NCBI GenBank assembly: GCA_036346355.1
Contig: CM070572.1
Span: 5,897,001-5,961,000 of the forward strand
Length of the DNA stretch: 64,000 nucleotides
DNA from: Rhipidocladum racemiflorum
Lineage: Eukaryota; Streptophyta; Magnoliopsida; Poales; Poaceae
Direction: 5' to 3'
Below, piece after piece: positions 42,874-55,110 of the stretch (position 1 is its first letter; every line of letters begins with the position of its first letter). The notes beneath the pieces are model-generated. The model searched no databases, was not told the DNA's origin, and was given only the letters and a program-made list of their open reading frames with translations. The translations under genes were made by a program, and so were the position numbers.

Positions 42874-45763
42874 TGTAAGTACAACCTCCATTAGGTTGAT
42901 CCATTAAGTTGGTTTTGGTGATTAATGACAAATCCTAATAGGAGACTAATGTTTAAGTAATTACTATTTTCGTCTCATCAAGGATGATTGGTGATCATTG
43001 ACAAATCTACTTTTTAATGAGGCTAACATATTTATTGAGCTTATGTTTAGTAGCCTCACATTTGGATAGAAAATGGAAAACCCAAGGTATGTATTGTATC
43101 AATGTTCATTATTTTATTGCATACTTAGGATTTAAGTTGAAGTATGAATTTCTCCGTTGCTTTAACCAAAAATTGTGTATCATGTTTCCCAATCCATATA
43201 TTTCATGGATGCACACATTTAGGGGGAGTTCACACTCTAACTTAATGTTTCATTGCATTGATCTATTCCTCATTACAACATATAAATGATCAAGACATTG
43301 AAACTAGATCTTTGAGTATACATTTAACATGCATAGTTGTAGTATACTCATGGTATCATAGGATATGCTCCAAATAAATAAAATTGGATACGTGCATATT
43401 GATTCAAGATCAATTATATGTATGCACATATCTTTGTGGAGTTTATCTTATTTTTGATGGCTTAGAGTAACGATCATTTCCATACGTTCCACATATTATG
43501 GATCATTACTTTCCATCAACATGAGTATATGAAAACCTGTAGTTATTGTATACTCATATCAATTTAAATGAAGATTTAAATTGAGGTCGTTTATCTCTTA
43601 ATAATCAAAGAACATTGCATCATGAGTTGATGGTGTTCTTGTGATCGATTAAGGATAATCGATAGTTCTTGAGTATAACGAAGCATTAGTTGCATCAATA
43701 TACTTAAGACACAAATACAATTATTCATTTAAATTGATTTAGGTTGTGCTCAATCATTATGGAGGCATTCATTATGTGTTAATTGAGTGCAAAGATGATT
43801 GAGACAACTATGCATCTTGGACTAACTATTTTCATAAGTGATGATTGAGCCAGGTTAGGTCCAATGATGGTTAAGATAAAGAAACGGGACAAGGACGACA
43901 TCATGAGGTGATGAACGTCAAGAGGAGATCCCGTTGAGAAGGAAAGAAAAGAATGTTCATCAAGAGAAGATGAACAAGATGTTGTGAGAGCCGGGTGATG
44001 ATCCGGTGAGAGAGAAGTAGAGCTGTGTGACAATCTTGAAGAGAAGATGATCGTAAATCATGAGGACTTCAAGAGAGAGCGATGTGACAATCCCAGGGAA
44101 ATGAGGTATGATTGAAGATCATAAAGGCCCCAAAGGGGATTGATCACGTGCGGCATCAAAGGTAACTAGATAGAGTGTCTTGTTATAGGCGTGCCGTACT
44201 ATTAAGAGGGATGCAACGTGGATGATTTAGAAGTGTCTCTGTGCTCAAGTGTTATCTATCCTTAAATAGATGAGAGACACAATACACATCACGCATAATC
44301 GGGTTGTTTGTCTTTTTTATGCGGATCGGTTGTTCCGATTGGGGATCGGATGTTCCGATCCATCGGTAAGTCCGGTGGTGTGTTGGTGAGAGTCTAGAAT
44401 CTCTCTGTGAGGATCGGATGTTCCGATAAGTGTTAAACTCAAAAAGGGTGCTCTCTGGTCAAATCGGATGTTCCGATCGTGAAAATCGGAAGTTCGATCG
44501 TTGTTTTTAGTTTGCAAGTGTGCTGATTTTTGCCTGATCGGAAGTTCCGATGTAAGTTCCGATGTTGGATCGGAAGTTCCGATGTTGGATCGGAAGTTCC
44601 GATGTAGACTTAGAAACTTTTTGAAAGGTTTCTGTAAGGTGCCTCTCTGCCCAGATCGGAAGTTCCGATGCAAGTTCCGATGTATCGGAAGTTCCGATGT
44701 TAGTTCCGATGTGTTTATTGGATTGAGTTTGTTCTGGAGTTTTTGCCTGGTCGGAAGTTCCGATGTTGGGATCGGAAGTTCGGTGTGTAAAACGGCTAGT
44801 TTTCTTGCTCCAACGGCTAGTGTTTGGGTGTGGGGTATAAATACCCCCCTTGGCCGGTTGGGAGATAGTGTTGGGGATCTTGTTGAAGGGCTAAACAAGA
44901 GGTTGAGCTAGTGGAGTAGAGAGAATACCTTGTGATGCATTTGTTGCTCCTTGGTCATCTCATGAGCTAGAGAGAGCTCTAAAACATGTGTTGTGATTAG
45001 GAGTGGATTGAGTGTTCCTCCTTGCTCCTTCTCCTTTGATCTTAGTGATCCCTCTTTGAGTGAGGTGTGGGAAGTGAGAGTTAGTGCTAAGAGTGTTAGA
45101 TTGAGATACATCTTGAGCACTAGAGTTCATTTCCAAGATCATCCATTTGTTGGATTTTTTACTCTTGGAGTTTGAAGACTCCTAGACGGCTAGGCGTCGC
45201 TCACGAGCAACCAACGAGTGTGGTGTGCCGTGAGAAGTTTGTTGAAGGTTCGATTTCACCTCCGAAAGGGAAGAAATCAAGAAGTGAAGCCACATCTCAA
45301 GTGCGACCGAGATTGGCGAGGAATAGGGTTGGAAAAGACCCGGCTCAAGTGTGACCGAGCCTCCTCAACGAAGACGTAGGAACCTCCTTGGAGGAAGTCC
45401 GAACTTCGGTAAACAAATCATCGTGTCAATCCTTTACTTTTGCTTATTGCTTTACTTTGCTATCTTGTATTGGATTGATCTATCTAGGGTTGATTATTTC
45501 TCTAGCTAGCTTTACCTCAAATTGTTGATACTTGCTTGTGCTAGCTTTGAGTAGAATTAATTTGTGTTTAGGCGTAATTAGTTTTGCAATTCTCTAGACT
45601 CTGTTCTAATCGGATATTCCGACCTCGTATCGGATATTCCGATTAGACACCGGAACCTCCGACTCCATATCGAAAGTTCCGATCTCTTTTCCGCTGCTTT
45701 GTTTTAGAAAATTGTAAATCGCCTATTCACCCCCCCTCTAGGCGTCCTTCCTCGATCCTTTCA
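42874..45763 (+). repeat. 3' LTR of gag-only element (2890 bp)
   Basis: Nearly identical to 34633-37527. Changes include short indels near 43541, 44094, 44318 and 45306. Two of the eleven dyads are broken here ('cggaagttcgatc' near 44488 and 'cggaagttcggtg' near 44775). The TATA box is at 44836-44843. Confidence 0.95.
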
Positions 45764-45768
45764 CGGAG
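45764..45768. repeat. Target-site duplication CGGAG (right)
   Basis: Exact repeat of 34628-34632. Confidence 0.9.
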
Positions 45769-46076
45769 GCGCACCATCGCGAGAGGAGTCGCCGTCGCGA
45801 GCGGAGGTGATGCGAGCGGAGGCGTCGCAAGAGGATTTGCGAGTGGAGGCGTCGCAAGAGGAGTCGCGAGCGGAGGCCACGGGGAAGGATTGCCCGACGA
45901 GAGGAGGTGCGAAATATTTCCTCGTGGAAACCGGACGGGTTGGGCCGAGAAATCCCCGTTTCATGGGTATCCAAATGCACTTTTTATCAGGCCATGGTAA
46001 ACTAGCCCGATGGGCTTTTAACCCCGGGAAAATGCTGGGATACCGGCCGGGATATGGGCTCCCAAACAAGCCCTAA

Positions 46077-47681
46077 GGGTTTTTCATGCTCAAGAGTTTG
46101 AAGGTGTGAAGCGTTCGAGGGAAGCCTTACCCCCTTTATTTATACTATTTATTAGGATAGTTATACCGCCATTTCAATTACCAAGGAAATCACAAAAAGA
46201 TTTTCTTATCGGGAACCGAAACGGTGATTAGCATGATACCCCATAATATATTAATAAATAAAAATCCTTGAGCAAATACGTGTATTTACTCAAGCCTTAG
46301 GGGCTAGCTGACAACGATTAATATATCATACTCTATTTTGGGGCTTACGGTCTCACAAAGAAAAAATAGCCCATAAGTAAAGATAAGGCCCAAGGCCTAT
46401 TACCTAGTTATGATTCCAACCAGAGTTAAATTTAGTCACATGGGAATATTTTTTACCAGTGTACAAAGCATTAGTCAAAGATATGATGTTCCCTAGCTAT
46501 CCCGTCCAGCTATATACATGTTGGTCGGGGATGGCTCATTCAATTGCCCTAACCAGCGTATAGGTCAGGCGTTTAATATTTTTTGCCCTGACCTGAAACT
46601 AGTTGGAGAGGCAGTTACCTTTGCATAAGACTAACGTGCGGAGGACACACAATCTCTCTCATAGGTACATATATCTGATTAAAAGTTACTCCTATGAAAA
46701 GACGTCTCTTTGTCACAAAAAAAAATACCTTCTAGTAAGAAGACACCTCTTAGAAGATGACAACTGTGATCCGTTCTTCCAGTATAAATAGGAGACCCAC
46801 GCAAGGACAAGGAGGATGATCACATACAAGAGAAGAGCAAGATAAGCATTAGTGATTTTAGTTCTCCATTTTAAGCATGTACTATGCAAAATGTACATGA
46901 CTGAATAAAAGACATTCCCATTTATCCTATCTTTATGGTCTTGAAATTTTCTACGCAAAGACAACCTCAACTCACATTTATAAGCTCGATCTAGGGACTC
47001 TCGGGTCTTGAACATCTACAGGGAAGGTGATGGTGCAGTGATGAGGGTGACGACATCAACGCAAAGAGGATGGCGATAGTGCGCAGATCAAGGAACCCTA
47101 TATTTGAATGGAGAGAAGCTAAGTGTGAATATCTGAATTGACCAGACGAGAAGTTAAATAGACATACTCGTTTGCTTTTCATTACAGATGGTTAGAAGGT
47201 GTAAGTCATCTATGATATTTGATCATCACAGACATATGTTCTGTCCAAACTGACTATCATATGTGTTTATAAGTTATGGGGCTTAGAGAAAGAAAGATTA
47301 TTGAGCTTATATGATGCTATTTGCTCATGTCTAAAGTAGGCTAAAACATCGTAGGTTGTCATAGTAGGCATTCGAATTTAAAAGTGTTGGTAAATCGCCC
47401 TAAGTATCCAGATAATTATATACCACATTACTATTGTTATTATGCCACATCATATGGTCGATAACAGAAGTCTTTTAAAAAGTAAGAGCTATAGTATTTA
47501 CAAGATAGCCTTGAAGGATGTATAAAAGCCTATGAAGTCTGAAATTTTGGCCGTGCAATCATAAACAAAAATGCAAAAGCCCTGCCAACTATTTCATCAT
47601 TTATTTCTGGGTCTAGCGGTCCTTCGAAAGATATGCCAACTATGAGCTCAATTTTGCAGCCTCATCATCAGCATATGTCTT
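46077..47681. other. Intergenic, retroelement-like but unassigned
   Basis: 46090-47010 has LTR-like features ('ccctttatttatactatttatt' TATA region, 'gaataaaagacattccc', 'ctctcgggtcttgaacatctaca'), but no paired end or TSD was found. No gene. Confidence 0.35.
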
Positions 47682-48271
47682 CTACCTGACACACATATCA
47701 CCAAACCATATGGGCATCCACCTTTTGCCTTTGTTCCTTCTAACAAACTTCTTGGCTCGACGAAGCTGCATCTTCTTATGAGCAATCCTAGCTAGGCCGA
47801 TGGCACTTTCAACGTCGAGATGTGCTCGATTGGTCATGAGTTGGATCCTTAGGGACTCAGGGTGGCCACCTTTAGGGTGCGTTTGGTTGCCTATACCAAG
47901 TGATACGTGTATGAAATGGTTTAAGAAAAAAGGCATTCATGCGTTTGATTGCTTGAATGGAACCATCCCATTCTGGATCAAGTGATACAAATTTTAGGAA
48001 TATTCCCTCTAGATGCTGAATCATCTCATTCACCCAAAATAATAGAACCAAATGGTACAGGACCATCCCATTCAATCTCATCCCATGAACCAAACGCACC
48101 CTTACTTTGCCATGGTGTATTGCTGACTGTTTTCCACTTGAGATGCAGCAAAGGACTGGATCTACATATTAGCTTTTCTCGTCGCTTCTTTGGCTCGGTG
48201 AAGGCGGTCTTGCAAGGCCAAATGAAAAGCATGTTCTTTCTATCAAAAGAAGCCAGATAGATACTTCTCAC
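47682..48271 (-). pseudogene. Unidentified ORF split by a Tourist MITE
   Basis: On the minus strand one frame reads LASFDRKNMLFIWPCKTAFT, then TEPKKRREKLICRSSPLL and VSNTPWQSK up to the MITE. Beyond the MITE it continues GGHPESLRIQLMTNRAHLDV, ESAIGLARIAHKKMQLRRAK and RWMPIWFGDMCVR, then stop. Deleting the MITE and one TTA copy restores one continuous frame (…QSK-GGHPE…) of about 120 codons. The protein is basic. I do not recognise it. It may be part of an older transposon or an exon. No start is certain. Confidence 0.4.
47875..48101. mobile_element. Tourist MITE (227 bp)
   Basis: TIR GGGTGCGTTTGGTT...AACCAAACGCACCC (perfect 14 bp) with TTA target duplications at 47872-47874 and 48102-48104, the PIF/Harbinger Tourist signature. 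Inserted in the ORF at 47682-48271. Confidence 0.95.
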
Positions 48272-48344
48272 CGTTGTACATGATGTGGCATGTATATAGA
48301 CTTATTCGTGTTTATTGACCATAATTAAGTTTGCTCAGGCTCCC

Positions 48345-50984
48345 AAAATTTTCTATACCACAGACATCTAATAAGATTCGACTCCTAAACACTCGTTGTA
48401 GAACTCCTTCTCCAAAGTAGGTGTAGACCCCTCTTTAACTGATGAATTTATTATGTCAAGGGTGAGTATATAAATCACTCAACAAGTTATGCACATAATG
48501 CAAGTCTATTATAACTACATGCAAGATTTATTCCAAAAGAATATCTAACATGTATATTTTGTAGTAAAACAACATTTTCAATTGAATACAACAAATATAT
48601 TGAAACAATGCTAAACAAATAACAACAATAATAATAATTTTCTCAAATATTTCTCAAAGTAACTGGAACACAACTTAAACCAATTTTCATTATTTTCATT
48701 GGCACAGCCTCCCTTCTAGCCCTTAATTGAAATTCTCGAGCATTGTCTTATGCCGAAGACATGGCTACTCAAATAGATTTGATACTTTGTAGAGATTATA
48801 CACTTTACCCACAAGATATGATCAATCTTATAATATCGGCCATTACATGTATCCATTAACGTACGACTAAGAAGATCATAACAAAATCTTTCAAAAACTT
48901 TATCCAAATATAGACACTCCCGATAAGCCTGGTTTCACTATTCCTCCCTCACACAGAGCAAAAGAATAAGAGGGATTCATCATTAGACTAGAAACATTCA
49001 CTGTTCAAGATATGGAGTAACTGCAACACACATCTTCCCCAACTCCACACGCAGTTTGGTTATCTTTCTGAGATATCATATGTAAAGACTCAGTAACTTA
49101 CTGAGTTAGATCTGGCCTATAACAGACATAATGGTAGTATAATTAGCCCAGTTCAATGGCTTGCAAGGTTAAATCATTAATTTACTAAGGCAAGATTTCC
49201 AATAAATATCAAATACTATATCAAGTGATTCAATAGAATCTTCAACACAAATGTCACAAAGATCCCTAGCACGCAACCTCTTATCACTTGCCTCAATTTA
49301 AATCATTTTACCACCCCAGTTGATTATTACACAACACATGCCATCAGTAACTCAACGTAATTATGTAACAACACATGACAGACCCTCTTCCAAAAGACAT
49401 TTCATAGATTATTAATCAAGTTTATATTTGCACTTTCAAAAGATATTAGTTATTCGTAGTATAGCTAAGCAAACTAAGCACGATCTAACCAACCCACGTT
49501 GGCATTATATTAGCAACCAACTAATAATGATCCATCCTAAGGTGATAAATAATCATGGCTTAGCAAATAATAAGGTAGGTATAATTCAAATGGTATTTGT
49601 AAAATTAATTGAAAACATGTATAATTTGAAATATCATGCAATAGATTAAAACACAATGGTATTTGTAATATTAGGTTCAACATGATCAAAGTACAACTTA
49701 CCTTGGAATAACTTCTGATCTTTGTCTTGGATAAACTCTTCGCTTTCTAATCAAATTCCAAACAAACTCCAAAAATAAAAAATACACCAAAATAAAGATC
49801 TTGAATTGAGAAATTTGAATGGGTTCAATTGGAGTTCATATAAATGAGAACGGACTTTTGAAAGATTAATCAAAAAATAAATTCGGGAAAAAAGGAAATA
49901 GAATATTATTGGAATATTCTCTAATAGGTGGGCCCTACTGATTTTTCTTTTCTAATTGATTATTTTTTTAAGGGAAAAATGAAAGGTTGACATGTGGAGC
50001 CCACATGTCAGGCTATACTGATGTCACCCAACACGTGTCATGCTTGGGTACTAGCCACATTACTTGGCGATGCTCGGGGCCTTAGGGTTACTAGCATTGA
50101 TCTATGGTGACGGCGGGTGGTAGCATTACAGAGCTCTCGGTTCGGTGATCACTGTGACGCGCTTATCGCGACCGACGGTGACGGATTACGGCAACAATGA
50201 GCATATGAAGCGGTGATAGCCTTTTGTAATGCTCTGATCAAACCAAGGTGACCATCGGCTAGAATGGATCAAGGCGAACATGATGGAACCAGGCTTGAGA
50301 CTCAAATATCATTGAACAAGGTAAATCTATGACTTTTATTTGATGACGACGCTTCATGGAAAAATCCCAAATTTTGGCTTGTCGGTGGCGCGGTATGGGA
50401 AAACTAGGTAGGGCTTTGGTTTGAGATGGTCTTGCAATCATGATGCTCGCCTTATAAAGCATCAAGAGGCCGGGATTGGCACGGAATAGAGGGAGAGGCC
50501 GAGGCATACACTGCGGTGCAGCCATAGCCCGAGACAGACTCGGTAGAGGTGGGGCTGACAGGTGGGCCTAACCTATCAACCTCCCATGGTGCGGGCACAG
50601 GTCGGACCAATTGGAAGGGCCGGCGCGGGGAAATGGGCCTAGGCGCAAAGGAACTGGGGCCACTAGGCCGATGCTAGGGTTTCCACCCACTACTCAAATT
50701 CGGATTTTAAAATCTTTTTCCCAATCTATAAAATACCCAAATTGCAAATAGCTCCAAATAAATCACAAATCAATTCATAAAAATATAGAAAAAACTATAA
50801 AAGACTTTGAAACATTTAGAACTCAGATAAAATAATTTCAACAAATGTTCACTTATATTTTAACCATATTAAATCCTTTTCAAATTAAAAAAAAATTCTC
50901 ACTTAAGCCTAAATTAGCAATAAAATTCTGAAAAATAAAAAATAGCCAAATCAAATCCAAGTACACAAAATTTGGGATGTTACA
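48345..50984 (-). mobile_element. Long LTR-like sequence, copy B
   Basis: Aligns with 16850-19217. The right end reads, on the minus strand, TGTAACATCCCAAATTTTGT, a typical grass LTR start. No gag or pol, and no TSD matching the right flank ATATC was found on the left, so it is truncated or an old solo LTR. Short ORFs inside (for example 50259-50525) are not supported. Confidence 0.55.
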
Positions 50985-51183
50985 ATATCCTCATTTCCTT
51001 TCCCTTTTCAGTTGGAAACATATGCCAGCTATGGTTCTTGCTTAATTGTACGTACATGTGAGACCTTGGTTCTGAATAATTTGACAAATAAGTATTACCC
51101 TCTAGATCTGGTAGTATGTTTCATTATCGTTTCCTCCTTTGAACAATGCATTCAATTTAGAACTTCAATACTCATACATGTAT
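50985..51183. other. Short intergenic spacer
   Basis: Nothing recognised. Confidence 0.4.
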
Positions 51184-51545
51184 CACTACCACATAAAGGG
51201 TCATCTCTGACGGTTTTGATGTTTATGTGTAAATCCACTCGTAAAGGCCTAAGAAGAATTACACTAAAACTAGCATAGACGGTTAGTTCTAAGCCACCGT
51301 AAGTGATAATCAAGATGAGATTATTTTCACAGATATTTCAAACATCTTAACCGTCTGTGATGAAACACATACAATTTTTGTTATGTAGATGTATGTGATA
51401 AGTTAACTTACCATGAATGGTTGCATTCCTGGACCCGTCTGTGATGTGACGCTGACAATTTATTTTTACAATCGTCTTTGTAAGTAAACTTATTACCAAT
51501 AGTTGTATTTGGGAATCGTCTTTATTGTAAGATGTAACTTTCAAT
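51184..51545. mobile_element. CACTA-like transposon end with subterminal repeats
   Basis: Starts CACTACCACATAAAGGG, then repeats the unit '(g)accgtctgtgatg'/'gacggtt' in both orientations (about 51209, 51280, 51350, 51436). CACTA TIR-like starts followed by arrays of such short subterminal repeats are characteristic of this superfamily. The second end and transposase are not seen, so it is a truncated or internally deleted copy. Confidence 0.5.
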
Positions 51546-52640
51546 TTCTACCGTGATAGTTCATATAATTATGCTTCGGCTTCTCCTGCCTGCTTCACCC
51601 ATCATTAGTCTTCTAATATGCCTTCTTCTTTTCTACTATTCTTCGTATTCTTTTATCGATGATGGAATCCCGGGTAATGTCCTACTCGATTTCTAAATGT
51701 CCTTTTGTTGTATCTAATTAATAGAAACTAATTGCAAGCATCTTTTTCTACCCTAACATCAGAGAAATTGGCCCGTAGTAGTTGTCCCAGCTCCATGAGG
51801 CAATCAATGGCAAGAACTATGGCGAGGTTACTAAAAGCATAGTCTAATACACATATGAACATTCTATAGATGAAAAAAAAAGATGAGTCAAGTACCCCAC
51901 TACGACGTTACCAATGCTTCGACGATTAACCAACAAAAAGTGCAACCACATACCAAAACAGACTCTGCAAGATAAAAATATGTTGCTTACAACGTCACAT
52001 AACATAAAAATATATTCACGTTGAAGTATTGAACTAGTGCTTCACATACCACTAATGTTCTAATCATGTCTAGTATGAGGCAAATGCCTTTTCGAGCCAT
52101 GCCGGTCCGAACATGTCCCAAGTGGTCAGGTCATGTCATGTTGTCCCGACATACACGAAATCTAGGCCCAGCCCGAAAAAAGCACTAGATCAGACCGTGC
52201 AGATTCGATCGTCTTAGCCAATTCCACGCAATGCCCAGGCTCTACGTACGTAGGTACGCGCACGACAGAGCTGATGGCTACAAGAGATCGAAAAATGGCT
52301 GGTTACGCAACAAAAGTTGATCTCACATGTTCCTAACCCGTCCAATCAGTCTTTTGGTTTGGTGGGCTTAATTTTTTCCGTTCATAAAATAGCAAGTCTC
52401 ATCTTTTTTTTCCTATCGTGGCTGGTCCAACGACGATGCTTGCTCGTTGGAATTTGGAATGGTCAGTTCAGCCGGGCTTCCGGTGATTCCCAACACAGAA
52501 AGTACAAACTCATCAACATTGCAGTAGCATTGTCCCAGCCTGTACGTACATAGCTAGCTAGACGAAATAAGAAGGCAAGAAACTCGCACGGTTGTATGCA
52601 CATGAACATACAGCTCGGCTAGCGACGTAGCTAGCTGTGG
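51546..52640. other. Intergenic DNA
   Basis: No gene recognised. 52080-52230 has 'ccggtccgaacatgtcccaag'/'gtcatgttgtcccgac' words resembling the GC repeat near 2000-2160. Confidence 0.35.
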
Positions 52641-52769
52641 CTATGACATGTCAGAAGGGTTGAATCCCCTATTTTTCATCAAGGCTAGCATACTTAAGCT
52701 CATATCAGTTGTTGCGAACTCTTGTAATGGTATGTCACCGTTGATGTATTGCATGACTTGTTTCATACT
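52641..52769 (-). pseudogene. L-type lectin receptor kinase C-terminal remnant
   Basis: On the minus strand 42 codons read SMKQVMQYINGDIPLQEFAT, then TDMSLSMLALMKNRGFNPSD and MS before TAG. The SMxQVMQYxxGDxPLxE block followed by SMLALMxxxGF is the end of the kinase domain and C-tail of plant L-type lectin-domain receptor kinases. Upstream, 'RRTN' and a stop replace the expected RPS, and the rest of the kinase and lectin domains are absent. It is therefore a 3' remnant of a defence-type receptor gene, not a functional gene. Confidence 0.7.
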
Positions 52770-54260
52770 AGCCTAGTTGGTGCGTCGCAGGTGAGCCTGG
52801 GCAGCCGCCCGTGCTGCCCGGGAGTTGCCTCCGCCGGTGGTGGTATGTTGATGTAATTCATCGACTTTTCCGTTCCGTTGCTATTTTATTGAAAGTTAAA
52901 GTCCTATGAAGTAGGTCTAATAAGTATAAAGTTAACAACAATATATTATTCAATAAATATAGTTTTTATTATATTTTTATTGTATATAATTATAATATTA
53001 TATCTATATTTATTATTGTGTGATTCTAAACTATTTTAGTACACGGAGAAAGTCTAAATTTATATATTCCGTCCGGACAGAGATGAACCGAACAAGCGTG
53101 TGAAACGGGTAACCGGAGATGACGTGCATCGTATCCAACACGGACACCCTACCTTTTCGTGATGAGATTTTGTCTACGCGCAAGAGAGATTTATTTGTCG
53201 ATCAAGCAGTACCAATTTTACTTGCAGGCTGCGTCGACAGCAGCACCATTAACACAATCACAGTACAACTCAAACCGTACTAGCAACCTAGCATCATGGA
53301 GTAATAAATTAAGGACCAGGCTAGCTAGCTAGCTGCTAGCCTGCTACTACTACAACTTGCAAAGTCAGCCTAGGCATGTTCGAAATAGTTTGCGGTTGAT
53401 TTTGAAAGGATCGGGTCGGGAATCGGAGTAAAAACTTGTAAATCCTATAGTAGGTCGCATACCATTGTCGTATGGTAGTTACTACTTGTGTGTATTTCCC
53501 GGAGCGAGCCCACCAAACTGCCGAGGCGAAGTGAAGTAGTACGTGCGTTGCTTTCCCGTAAATCGTAATAAACTGCCTGCCAGACTGCCAGTGGTGGGTC
53601 CGGCAAGAACGAGAGAGAGAATACTGTACTTATCTAGTTATTATATTTTTTTTAATGAATCTAGCCTTTTCGTGAATATATGTATAAAAGTAATTTTCTC
53701 CCCACTACGAAAGACGCGGGAGGTTACCAACGCCGCGGCAGCATAGGTAGGCAGCCGGATGCGCGCACGGCGCGTGGGCGAAAGCACACTGGTGGGCTGA
53801 TGAGCGCACGAGTGCACGATGCCGCGCTCAGATAACGCGGAAGGCATCCTTCTGGTGTCATTTCGTGCTTTCGAGCGTGACAAAGAGATAGGTATCATGT
53901 GTCGAGCCTTGTATAGTAGATAATAATTTTTAGTCGTGACGTCCAGCTGAGTTCCGGCTAGACCACTGAATGACAGCCCAACACTGCATCTGCCGCGAAC
54001 TGCCCAGGCCCAGTCCAACTGCTTTGGTCCTAGGCAGGATTAGGCTGGACAGCCCAACTCTAATATATCCAGCGGGCTTACAATATCAAGCTCAGCCCGT
54101 ACCCAACTCCAGGGCTTTGTTGTAATACATGTTTTTTTCACCATAAAAGGGGAAAAAAAAAACTCTGCTCTATCTTCTTAGTTTTGGCCACGCATGGTGA
54201 TCCACAAGCACCATTGGATTAGTCACTTTCTCGATCACACATAGAGGCTGATAATATATG
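52770..54260. other. Intergenic DNA
   Basis: No gene recognised. Mostly AT-rich with a small GC-rich stretch at 53700-53870. Confidence 0.4.
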
Positions 54261-54262
54261 TA

Positions 54263-54523
54263 TTCCCTCCGTAAAAAAATATAGGACGCATATTTGGAAT
54301 GGTTTTTATCTACAAATATAAGACGTATTTTATATTTAAATATAAAATAAATCTATTGTTCCATCTATACTTCTTATAAATATCTAGTTTTACTTTGGAT
54401 TCTTTATATACATATACTGAATATATTATTTAGAGATAATAATCAAAGGTAATCTTGTTATTTTTAATATCTCATTAGTCTACGTATAAGATAAAATATG
54501 TATTATATTTTTAGATGGAGGGG
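54263..54523. mobile_element. Stowaway MITE (diverged TIR)
   Basis: 'ta ttccctccgtaaaaaaatat' at the left and 'atttttagatggagggg ta' at the right, with TA on both sides (54261-54262, 54524-54525). The ends are complementary with mismatches, and the interior is AT-rich. Confidence 0.75.
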
Positions 54524-54714
54524 TACTATGCGACTAGTATAGTCGGCCATGGAAGGAGTGATATATAGGTTTCTAAGGGTCAATGAGATTGCAAATATTG
54601 CCAATGGTGAAACCATAATAAAAATAGATCATGGGTTTAAAGAATTAGGCTAAATTGAGATAAACATATTAAATAGTTTGTGTTGTGTTTTTATCGGTTC
54701 GAAGATTACTATTA

Positions 54715-54943
54715 GGCCCTTTTGGCAGAGCTCCAACTCAACTAGATCCGTGGATCTGGTGGAGCTGGGTATTCATAGCTCCACCAGATCCGTGGAGCTG
54801 GAGCTATGGATATATTAAGAGTGTTTATGTGAGTCATCTTGTTTATATTTTAGAATAAAATATAAACTTAATTCACTTTATTTTAGCCTACAAGTTTCAG
54901 ATCTGAGGTAAAACTGGGATCTGGAGCTCTACCAAATAGGGCA
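54715..54943. mobile_element. Tourist-like MITE (229 bp)
   Basis: Ends GGCCCTTTTGGCAGAGCTC and, read back, TGCCCTATTTGGTAGAGCTC, flanked by TTA at 54712-54714 and 54944-54946. Internal 'gctccaccagatccgtggagctgg' forms a further inverted repeat. Confidence 0.82.
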
Positions 54944-55110
54944 TTAGTACTTTATTATTTGAGAAATATTTGTGCAATGGTCATTTGCCAAACTTTTACA
55001 AACCTATAACAAGTTAACACCAATCAATCAAACAAATCGGCTATTGCCTCTATTCAACCGATCAACACAGTTACAATTGATAAAAAAAACCATAAATCAA
55101 AATACAGAAA

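Larger units (their letters stand above)
34633..45763 (+). mobile_element. Copia-type gag-only LTR retrotransposon (TR-GAG-like, SIRE-type gag)
   Basis: 11.1 kb with LTRs of 2895 and 2890 bp (TG...CA), a CGGAG duplication, a Met-tRNA primer site and a polypurine tract. The only coding region is gag (37588-39486). The following 3.4 kb has no protease, integrase, RT or RNase H in any frame, so it is non-autonomous and would need enzymes from a relative. Long LTRs, the gag with zinc knuckles and the C-terminal IWVPK/DWVPK motif suggest the SIRE/Maximus branch of Copia. The LTRs differ by only about a dozen small changes, so insertion was recent. Known plant elements with LTRs and gag only are called TR-GAG. 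Confidence 0.88.
32471..46073. mobile_element. TAA-flanked PIF-type element split by a Copia-type insertion
   Basis: The left end GGGCTTGTTTGG (32471) and the right end CCAAACAAGCCC (to 46073) are 12-bp inverted repeats with TAA on both outer sides (32468-32470 and 46074-46076). Removing the 34633-45768 insertion leaves about 2.5 kb. No transposase was recognised. Next to the insertion site the sequence is rich in 'gcgagcggag' and resembles a 5' exon or promoter of a captured gene ('ctcaaaccctagctcc' near 34380). The alternative is that 46073 pairs with the similar end at 30262. Confidence 0.5.

Noticed and set aside
16850..50984. The two LTR-like copies as LTRs of one giant element
   Set aside because: They are strongly diverged, no internal gag/pol belonging to them lies between, no shared target duplication was found, and many unrelated insertions lie between.
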